Source of the DNA: Acidobacteriota bacterium
GTDB taxonomy: Bacteria > Acidobacteriota > Blastocatellia > Pyrinomonadales > Pyrinomonadaceae
Direction: 5' to 3'
DNA length: 5,409 bases
NCBI GenBank assembly: GCA_013140875.1
Contig: JABFSB010000327.1
Span: 1 to 5,409, forward strand
The notes under the pieces were generated by a model. It saw nothing but the letters and a program-made list of their open reading frames with translations, was not told the DNA's origin and ran no database searches. Positions within the stretch are counted from its first letter, which is position 1; every line of letters starts with the position of its first letter. The translations under genes and the position numbers were made by a program. Of the stretch, positions 1 to 5,409 are shown one piece after another.

Positions 1-76
1 CACCTAGATTGTCAAAAATACTTAGGCATTTCGCCTTGAACTCAGTTGCGCTTATTGTGCGGGTCTTAGTTTTCAT
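1..76 (-). CDS. Phd/YefM-family antitoxin, N-terminal fragment (cut by window start)
   Basis: The minus strand reads ATG at 76-74 followed by 25 open codons to the window edge, giving MKTKTRTISATEFKAKCLSI and then FDNLG. The ISATEFKAKCL segment is the hallmark N-terminus of Phd/YefM antitoxins, which bind operator DNA as dimers through this part and neutralise a cognate toxin with the C-terminus. A toxin gene, probably of the PIN type, would be expected just beyond the window. An in-frame ATG also exists at 106, ten codons upstream, but it would put a perfect -10 box and half of the repeat inside the coding region and has no Shine-Dalgarno, so I prefer 76. With that start there is also no Shine-Dalgarno and almost no leader. 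The fragment is short, but the motif is distinctive. Confidence 0.8.
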   Translation of the reverse strand, partial: MKTKTRTISATEFKAKCLSIFDNLG

Positions 77-83
77 AATGCTA

Positions 84-92
84 ATTATACCA
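84..92 (-). promoter_or_regulatory. Extended -10 promoter of the second Phd antitoxin
   Basis: The minus strand carries TGGTATAAT, a perfect TGnTATAAT extended -10 element. No good -35 hexamer lies 16-18 bases upstream, as is usual for extended -10 promoters. The -10 box ends only seven bases before the ATG at 76, so transcription would begin within a base or two of the start codon and yield a leaderless or near-leaderless mRNA. The promoter lies in the gap after the LarA-like gene, so this antitoxin is probably a separate unit. Confidence 0.6.
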
Positions 93-115
93 TACTGACC
101 AGTCATATGACCAGT
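91..115. repeat. Tandem repeat, candidate antitoxin operator
   Basis: On the plus strand CATACTGACCAGT (91-103) is followed directly by CATATGACCAGT (104-115), two copies of one unit differing by a single inserted base. The shared core TGACCAGT recurs at a 12-bp spacing, close to one helical turn, and the first copy includes the small inverted repeat ACTG-AC-CAGT. The array abuts and slightly overlaps the extended -10 element. This is where a Phd-type antitoxin or antitoxin-toxin complex would bind to autorepress. The operator role is inferred from position. Confidence 0.5.
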
Positions 116-118
116 TTG

Positions 119-1720
<1,602 letters not shown>

Positions 1721-1736
1721 ATTGTCAAGCCTAATT

Positions 1737-2468
1737 CTAGGGAATTTTATCGCCAGCCTTATTAATCAACTCTACATACTTAGGAACAAAAAAGTATCGA
1801 ATTTGATCCCGAATCTTTGGTGGACCAGAGTATCCAAATGGCAGATAGATGGAACTTGATTCCCATTCGCGGGCAAAGACAATCCCAATTGGCTTCGCAT
1901 CGCAAAGGCTAACGACTAACTTTCCTGTTCGAGTCTTGCTGGTTGTTTCTATCCCCCGATATATTCCGGTGCGGGATTGAGCCACACCTTCATCAACACG
2001 AAACTCGAATATGAGTTCGGCCGCTGCTCGAGTACTCACCAAAACAAACTTGCGGTTGGTTAGGCGTTTTGTAAGCTCAATTTTGCTTTCCTCGTCATTC
2101 GTATCAATAAAAACCTTACGTTTACCCACAGCCAACTTCGGATCAAGCACTGTCAAACCCGCGTCGGGAGCCTGTTTCATTTCTATAGCTCCAGCCGCTA
2201 CAGAGGCACCCCTTTCAATCATCGCCATCACCACAGCATCGGACGCACCGCTCTCTTTTAACTTTATGAGTTGCGTGGCGGAGGTATCGAAATTTGTTTT
2301 GGAGCTCTTGATCTTGGTTACAATAATCCCTTCGGAAAGACCGGCTTTGATCATTTCTATGATCTCACCATTCGTCAAAATCGGTTCTTTTTCCTGAGCC
2401 GATATTTCAACGTTTAGGAATAAAAAAAGGGTCCCAAGAATCCAAGCTGATGTGAACAATCCTTTCAT
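1737..2468 (-). CDS. Secreted protein of unknown function with an acidobacterial-type N-terminal helical module
   Basis: The 243-residue product opens with a signal peptide: MKG, a hydrophobic stretch at about 4-20 and likely cleavage after ISA (residue 24), before QEKE. Residues 31-85 form a predicted helical module (LTNGEIIEMIKAGLSEGII, then ...TNFDTS... and a Gly/Ala-rich helix) of a kind I associate with exported acidobacterial proteins of unknown role. Residues 115-243 look like a separate alpha/beta domain with alternating hydrophobic strands (KVFIDT, KFVLVS, AELIFEF, KLVVSL) and a final helix near IRYFFVPKYVELI. I see no catalytic motif. No lipobox cysteine is present, so a periplasmic or secreted product is likely. 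Its Shine-Dalgarno GGAGG (2481-2477) overlaps the stop codon of the HEPN gene upstream, with eight bases to the ATG, which indicates co-translation. The coding sequence is AT-rich. Confidence 0.8.
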   Translation of the reverse strand: MKGLFTSAWILGTLFLFLNVEISAQEKEPILTNGEIIEMIKAGLSEGIIVTKIKSSKTNFDTSATQLIKLKESGASDAVVMAMIERGASVAAGAIEMKQAPDAGLTVLDPKLAVGKRKVFIDTNDEESKIELTKRLTNRKFVLVSTRAAAELIFEFRVDEGVAQSRTGIYRGIETTSKTRTGKLVVSLCDAKPIGIVFAREWESSSIYLPFGYSGPPKIRDQIRYFFVPKYVELINKAGDKIP

Positions 2469-2480
2469 TTTGTGGGCCTC

Positions 2481-3047
2481 CTATTGTTGGGTTATTACAG
2501 TTTGAAGGTATTTTTGTGAGATAAGATCAGCAAGAGCTTCTAATTCACCTTGCATCAAACATACTTCAAAATTCATCGTTTCAGTCTTTGTGCCATCACC
2601 TTGTTCGTCCTCGCGGTAATTCCGGAGAATTACTCCACACCATTCTTTCTTGCTCTCAGGCAAAGCAATCGGAGTGATTCCAAAATGAGCAACTCCATTC
2701 CGCATTCTTTTCAGAAATTCGCGTAAAGTTATATCCGAGACATCGCGCTCGTTGTTCGACCTTGAAAGCCAAAAGAATTTCTTTTGTTCAACCTCTTCCG
2801 ACCCCTTAAGAAGCCTTTCGGCATTCTTTAAAAAAATAGGTTTTAGTTCCTTGAATTCCGTCAGACTCTTTCCCAAAAAATCAAAAGTAAACTCCCGACC
2901 TTCGCTTGTTTCATTGGGAACGACTATCAAACCAAGAAGACTGTTCAACAGCATAGTGAAATCGTTAGGGCCGTTATAATCCTTAAGATTGTCAGAAGTA
3001 CGTTGGATAAACGAAACGTCAAAATTTTCAATCGATGGAAGGCCCAT
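2481..3047 (-). CDS. HEPN-domain protein, pEK499_p136-like, probable RNase
   Basis: This is a 188-residue soluble protein. RNGVAH at residues 116-121 fits the R-x4-6-H motif with the polar residue after Arg that marks HEPN ribonucleases, and it sits in a helix (LREFLKRMRNGVAHF). The N-terminal DFTMLLNSLLGLIVVP (29-44) matches what I recall of the pEK499_p136 HEPN group. Such proteins are typically metal-independent RNases found in toxin-antitoxin and phage-defence loci. The RNase role here is inferred, and no nucleotidyltransferase antitoxin partner is adjacent. It starts five bases after the aspartic protease gene, with GGAGGG (3061-3056) nine bases before the ATG, so the two are very likely co-transcribed. 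Base composition is strikingly AT-rich: a 120-base stretch at 2761-2880 counts 37% GC by eye. Confidence 0.78.
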   Translation of the reverse strand: MGLPSIENFDVSFIQRTSDNLKDYNGPNDFTMLLNSLLGLIVVPNETSEGREFTFDFLGKSLTEFKELKPIFLKNAERLLKGSEEVEQKKFFWLSRSNNERDVSDITLREFLKRMRNGVAHFGITPIALPESKKEWCGVILRNYREDEQGDGTKTETMNFEVCLMQGELEALADLISQKYLQTVITQQ

Positions 3048-3052
3048 TCTTT

Positions 3053-3457
3053 TTACCCTCCGTACGCATTCATTAAGAGTTTGCCCTCATAATCGATCAG
3101 CCCGAGTTTCACACGATCGAGCCAGCCTTGCCGGCCGAGCACGTTGCGGGTGAATGATTCGTCTTTTGCAAAATAGACTCTCGAGTGTGTTTCGATGTCT
3201 AAAACCCGAAGTGTGAGATCGTGTCCGTAGACATCGAAACTCGCCATGGCCGCACTAACACGAACGTGCTCGCCACTTTCGATATCGATGCCTAGAAGTT
3301 CTCCGTGTTTCCTTTCGAAAATGCAATAGCTCGAACCCGTATCTACCTTCGCTTTGAATTCCTTGGTTAAGTCAGCAAACGAAAGAACGACAGGATTCGT
3401 TACGCCAACCAACAAGGTGTCGTACAGGTAGGTTTTATCAAATTCAAGAGTTTGCAT
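3053..3457 (-). CDS. Retropepsin-like (clan AA) aspartic protease domain protein
   Basis: This 134-residue single-domain protein has FKAKVDTGSSYCIFER at residues 34-49, in which D39-T40-G41-S42 is the catalytic D-T/S-G signature of retropepsin-like proteases. NVLGRQGWLDRVKLGLID (105-122) matches the hydrophobic-hydrophobic-Gly segment and final strands that close such a fold. Proteins of this size supply one aspartate and act as homodimers. No signal peptide or membrane segment is seen, so it should be cytoplasmic. The substrate is unknown; neighbours encoded in the same unit (the DUF5678-like protein, the HEPN protein) are candidates. The ATG lies inside the upstream gene, in a different frame, giving a 58-bp overlap and suggesting translational coupling; no strong Shine-Dalgarno precedes it. 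No other Met occurs before residue 70, which supports this start. Confidence 0.75.
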   Translation of the reverse strand: MQTLEFDKTYLYDTLLVGVTNPVVLSFADLTKEFKAKVDTGSSYCIFERKHGELLGIDIESGEHVRVSAAMASFDVYGHDLTLRVLDIETHSRVYFAKDESFTRNVLGRQGWLDRVKLGLIDYEGKLLMNAYGG

Positions 3458-3795
3458 TTCCAGCCGCCCAGGTCAGTTTCTTCAACGATATGTTCCAAAT
3501 ACGGCACCGTAATGCCGGCAGCTATTGCCTGGCGATCAACTTCTAAAGCATCAAAGCCATGTGCGATCAATCTATCGCCATCCAAACATACCCATTGGTT
3601 CATATACTCCGCCCGGTTTTTCCGCACCCAATCCTGCGCTTTTCTAAAACGCTTGAGCGGCGCTTCAACTTCGTTCCCGTTCGGAGGCCTCTCATCTGAT
3701 TGATGTCTTTCCGCCTCAACCCAATCGAAAACTTTATCTTTTTCCAAAACCGGCAGAGTTTTAATGGTTTCTATTACGTCATTGGCAGTCTGCAT
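3400..3795 (-). CDS. DUF5678-like protein with antitoxin-like N-terminal helix
   Basis: The 131-residue product has two parts. Residues 1-30 (VIETIKTLPVLEKDKVFDWVE) resemble the short N-terminal helices common in small antitoxin-type proteins. Residues 56-112 (WV...EYMNQWVCLDGDRLIAHG...V...AIAAGITVPYLEHI...GGW) match what I recall of DUF5678, a small domain of unknown function. Family members normally end near the GGW; here a 19-residue tail (113-131) follows, all of it encoded in the region that overlaps the protease gene. The tail is probably incidental read-on after loss of an earlier stop. The Shine-Dalgarno AGGAGG (3806-3801) sits five bases before the ATG. The gene starts 23 bases after vapC and overlaps the aspartic protease by 58 bp, so the two probably work together, for example as regulator or substrate and protease. 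That pairing is inference. Confidence 0.68.
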   Translation of the reverse strand: MQTANDVIETIKTLPVLEKDKVFDWVEAERHQSDERPPNGNEVEAPLKRFRKAQDWVRKNRAEYMNQWVCLDGDRLIAHGFDALEVDRQAIAAGITVPYLEHIVEETDLGGWKCKLLNLIKPTCTTPCWLA

Positions 3796-3818
3796 AACGT
3801 CCTCCTAGCTAAGTCCAA

Positions 3819-4241
3819 CTATCGATCCCACGGATTGAATATCGTCGCCGCCGATTGCTGGAAATTCCGAACGTTTCGGGTTGCGAGTATAAGGTTGTGC
3901 TCGATCGATGTCGCTTCAAGCAGCGAATCGAACGATGGACGCACGATACCCATTTTCCGCAAGTCGATAGCCAATTTTGCCCACGTTGCCATTGTCCTCA
4001 GCCCGATATCGAGAATGCGGCCATGAAATCCGGGAATCACTTCGTCATAAAACCATTTTTCCAAACGGGTTCGCTTCCTGCTTCTCGGCAATCCATAAAT
4101 GCCTCGCTCGATCTCGCCGACCGTAATCACGCTTAGATACAAACGAGTTTCTTCCCGGGATTCGTACCATGAAACGACATTACGGTCCGGGCTATTCTTC
4201 GTGACTTCCGAAATCGTGCACGTATCCAGCAGGTACTTCAC
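3819..4241 (-). CDS. vapC: PIN-domain toxin, VapC/FitB-like
   Basis: This 140-residue protein is a typical PIN-domain ribonuclease toxin of a type II toxin-antitoxin system; such toxins cut tRNA or rRNA in a Mg2+-dependent manner. Visible hallmarks are LLDTCTISEV (4-13) with D6, SVITVGEIERGI (37-48) with E43, FDSLLEATS (104-112) with D105, and the terminal TRNVRNF (121-127), followed by NPW near the end as in FitB-like members. The fourth metal-site position is the N of TRN, which is common in this family. The start codon is GTG at 4241, with GGAG inside the antitoxin gene eight bases upstream. It follows the antitoxin stop by three bases and in the same frame. Length is normal and the domain looks intact, so the toxin is probably active. 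Confidence 0.92.
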   Translation of the reverse strand: MKYLLDTCTISEVTKNSPDRNVVSWYESREETRLYLSVITVGEIERGIYGLPRSRKRTRLEKWFYDEVIPGFHGRILDIGLRTMATWAKLAIDLRKMGIVRPSFDSLLEATSIEHNLILATRNVRNFQQSAATIFNPWDR

Positions 4242-4244
4242 AGG

Positions 4245-4502
4245 CTAATCTCCGAAGTCGATATCGCGGGGAAGGTCATCTTGTCGGCTGAGGTCCAGAT
4301 CGGAAAGATCTACCGGACACGATCGCAACACCTCCAGCAACGATTTCTTTTTCCGTTTGCCGCTCGCCGTTTTCCAGGCGTCGATCGAGACAACCACCGC
4401 AACATCCTTATCGTGACGCCTAATGATCTGCGGCATACCCTGCTCCGCAAGGCGAATCAAGTTACTCAAATTGTTCTTTGCCTCTTTTACATTATGCGAC
4501 AT
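4245..4502 (-). CDS. Phd/YefM-family antitoxin paired with the VapC toxin
   Basis: The 85-residue product has the standard layout. Residues 1-50 (MSHNVKEAKNNLSNLIRLAE, then GMPQIIRRHDKDVAVVVS) form the Phd/YefM DNA-binding and dimerisation fold. The acidic C-terminus (SLLEVLRSCPVDLSDLDLSR...DLPRDIDFGD, 54-85) is the part that wraps the toxin; its DLDLSR...RDID pattern is typical of antitoxins partnered with FitB-like PIN toxins. It should neutralise the VapC toxin three bases downstream and repress their shared promoter, binding the palindrome at 4524-4543. GGAGGG (4514-4509) lies six bases before the ATG and supports this start. The name vapB is often used for this position in the operon, although the fold is Phd-like. 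Confidence 0.92.
   Translation of the reverse strand: MSHNVKEAKNNLSNLIRLAEQGMPQIIRRHDKDVAVVVSIDAWKTASGKRKKKSLLEVLRSCPVDLSDLDLSRQDDLPRDIDFGD
4250..4253 (-). promoter_or_regulatory. Shine-Dalgarno supporting the GTG start of vapC
   Basis: The minus strand reads GGAG within the last codons of the antitoxin gene, eight bases before GTG at 4241. The spacing is right for initiation at this GTG, and the protein it begins (MKYLLDT) has exactly the N-terminus expected of a PIN toxin. It means that toxin translation depends on ribosomes finishing, or closely following, the antitoxin. Confidence 0.6.
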
Positions 4503-4523
4503 AGTTTTCCCTCCGGCCCATAT

Positions 4524-4543
4524 AAATGGCTACGTAGCCATTT
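4524..4543. promoter_or_regulatory. Perfect 20-bp palindrome, probable autoregulatory operator of the phd-vapC pair
   Basis: Positions 4524-4533 (AAATGGCTAC) are followed directly by their exact reverse complement (GTAGCCATTT) at 4534-4543; flanking bases do not extend the symmetry. It lies in the 47-base gap between the M28 peptidase stop codon and the antitoxin start. Its right edge overlaps the proposed -10 box and its centre falls near the expected transcription start, so a bound dimer would block RNA polymerase. Antitoxin autorepression through such palindromes is well known; the specific binding here is inferred. As RNA it could fold into an 8-bp, AU-rich hairpin with an ACGU loop, but a terminator role seems less likely. 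Confidence 0.7.
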
Positions 4544-4548
4544 TAACA
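4540..4548 (-). promoter_or_regulatory. Extended -10 promoter of the phd-vapC pair and possibly the downstream cluster
   Basis: The minus strand reads TGTTAAAAT, a TGnTAAAAT extended -10 element with one mismatch to TATAAT. It begins immediately after the M28 peptidase stop codon (4552-4550). Transcription would start near 4533, the middle of the palindrome, leaving a leader of about 30 bases that contains the antitoxin Shine-Dalgarno. No convincing -35 hexamer is seen. As no terminator appears further down, this may be the main promoter for genes as far as the LarA-like one. Confidence 0.45.
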
Positions 4549-4549
4549 T

Positions 4550-5409
4550 CTATCTCGACGCCGACGCCAGAGTTTTATCGAATTCCTTTAGGCTTTCCAT
4601 GATCGTCTCAACCGCCCTCACATAAAATTCCGGCCGGATATGCGCGAATTCGTCGGTCGGTTTGTGATAATCCTCGTGGTCCTCGACGCCGAAATAGATG
4701 AATGAGATCTTTTCGCGGTGGAACGAGCCGTGGTCGGACTGGTTGGTCCAATCGTCGCGGCCGAGTTTTGGGTCGTCGTGGCCAAGCAAAAGTTTTACTT
4801 TCGCTTTTTTCTGAGCGGCTTCGAGAATTGGCTTCAACTGCGGATAATGAAACGCCCCGGCTGCGTAAAGCTCCCCCTTGTCGTTCCGCGATATCATGTC
4901 CATGTTGATATTCAAGAGGATCGATTCTCTTTTGACAGGCAGATTCGCAACAAAATGCCGCGAACCCAACAATCCTTTTTCCTCCGCATCGAAAGCAACG
5001 AAAATCAGCGAATGGTTCGGCTGATGCTTTTTGAAATACGAGGCTATCGCGAACAGAGCAGCCGTGCCCGACGCGTTGTCGTCCGCTCCGTTATACGTTT
5101 CGCCGTCCTTCATCCCTACGTGGTCGTAATGGGCCGTAACGACGATATATTTATCCGCCTCCTTGCCCTTTACCAATCCGATGAAGTTTACGCCTTTCAA
5201 CACCTCATCCGAGCCTCGTGCTTTTATCTCAAATTCCTGCCTGAAAGAGTTATCTAGCGGCTGAAGGCCCGATTCGCGAAAGCGTTTCTCAACGTAGTCA
5301 CGGGCCTTCACCATCGCCGGTCGGTCGGCCGAACGGCCTTCCATGTCGTCGGCCGACCGGGTCTGAATATCGTGAAGAAGCCGGGCCGCGTCGAACATCT
5401 TCGACGACG
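4550..5409 (-). CDS. M28-family zinc metallopeptidase, 5' end outside the window
   Basis: The visible 286 codons carry all the co-catalytic zinc-site motifs of M28 aminopeptidases. Numbering from the Met at 5398: VTAHYDHVG (87-95, ligand H90), YNGADDNASGTAA (102-114, bridging D106), DAEEKGLLGS (137-146, base E139 and ligand E140), NINMDMIS (163-170, ligand D167) and DYHKPTDEF (243-251, ligand H245). The family removes N-terminal residues from peptides, usually outside the cytoplasm. The reading frame stays open through the last 11 bases of the window, with no stop and no Shine-Dalgarno before that Met. Residues 1-30 (ARLLHDIQTRSADDMEGR) look like the interior of a longer family member, so the true start and probable signal peptide should lie beyond 5409. 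The gene ends at TAG just upstream of the phd-vapC promoter. Confidence 0.93.
   Translation of the reverse strand, partial: SSKMFDAARLLHDIQTRSADDMEGRSADRPAMVKARDYVEKRFRESGLQPLDNSFRQEFEIKARGSDEVLKGVNFIGLVKGKEADKYIVVTAHYDHVGMKDGETYNGADDNASGTAALFAIASYFKKHQPNHSLIFVAFDAEEKGLLGSRHFVANLPVKRESILLNINMDMISRNDKGELYAAGAFHYPQLKPILEAAQKKAKVKLLLGHDDPKLGRDDWTNQSDHGSFHREKISFIYFGVEDHEDYHKPTDEFAHIRPEFYVRAVETIMESLKEFDKTLASASR

Noticed and set aside
2011..2397. Plus-strand reading frame opposite the secreted-protein gene
   Set aside because: It has no Shine-Dalgarno and a low-complexity Ser/Ala-rich translation. The minus-strand gene has a signal peptide, a good ribosome site and operon spacing.
3819..4241. Asn instead of Asp in TRNVRNF as a sign of an inactive VapC toxin
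   Set aside because: The fourth metal-site position in this subfamily is the residue after T-x, which is often Asn, and D6, E43 and D105 are all present. The change alone does not argue for inactivation.
4524..4548. Palindrome as a rho-independent terminator of the M28 peptidase
   Set aside because: The symmetry has no spacer, the possible stem is only 8 bp and AU-rich, and the following minus-strand bases (ATAT) are not a T run. Overlap with a -10 element fits an operator better.
4718..5257. Plus-strand reading frame opposite the M28 peptidase gene
   Set aside because: The minus strand carries all M28 zinc-site motifs in order, and the plus-strand translation resembles no family I recognise.
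5396..5398. ATG at 5398 as the start of the M28 peptidase
   Set aside because: The frame stays open to the window edge, there is no ribosome site in the 11 bases before it, and the sequence after it looks like the interior of a longer exported protein.

Overview
The window is a bacterial chromosomal segment in which every credible gene lies on the minus strand, so the biological reading order runs from high to low coordinates. GC content is moderate and uneven, and Shine-Dalgarno sites of the GGAGG type are common. A small secreted protein carries an N-terminal helical module (LTNGEIIEMIKAGLSE...) that I associate with Acidobacteriota. An acidobacterial origin (Blastocatellia-like) is my best guess, held loosely. 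I saw no rRNA, tRNA, CRISPR array, transposase or inverted-repeat-bounded element.

In reading order: (1) the 3' part of an M28-family zinc metallopeptidase (5409-4550), truncated by the window edge; (2) a 47-base gap holding an extended -10 promoter that overlaps a perfect 20-bp palindrome; (3) a type II toxin-antitoxin pair, a Phd/YefM antitoxin (4502-4245) and a PIN-domain VapC-type toxin (4241-3819, GTG start); (4) a DUF5678-like protein (3795-3400) whose 3' end overlaps by 58 bp (5) a retropepsin-like aspartic protease (3457-3053); (6) a HEPN protein of the pEK499_p136 type with an R-x4-H RNase motif (3047-2481); (7) a secreted protein of unknown function (2468-1737); (8) a long, divergent LarA (nickel-pincer lactate racemase) homologue (1720-119); (9) a 42-base gap with a second extended -10 promoter and a tandem repeat; and (10) the first 25 codons of a second Phd/YefM antitoxin, cut by the window start.

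Genes 3-8 form a tight co-directional run with gaps of 3, 23, -58, 5, 12 and 16 bases and no visible terminator, so they may be co-transcribed from the toxin-antitoxin promoter. The middle part (vapBC, DUF5678, protease, HEPN) looks like an accessory or defence-type cluster between metabolic and housekeeping-type genes. The HEPN/secreted-protein stretch is clearly AT-richer than the LarA-like gene. The most interesting points are the protease/DUF5678/HEPN arrangement, which joins a predicted protease to a predicted RNase in one transcription unit, and the LarA homologue, which appears to keep the cofactor-holding residues while losing several substrate and catalytic residues. Functions of the uncharacterised genes are inferred from motifs and neighbours only.
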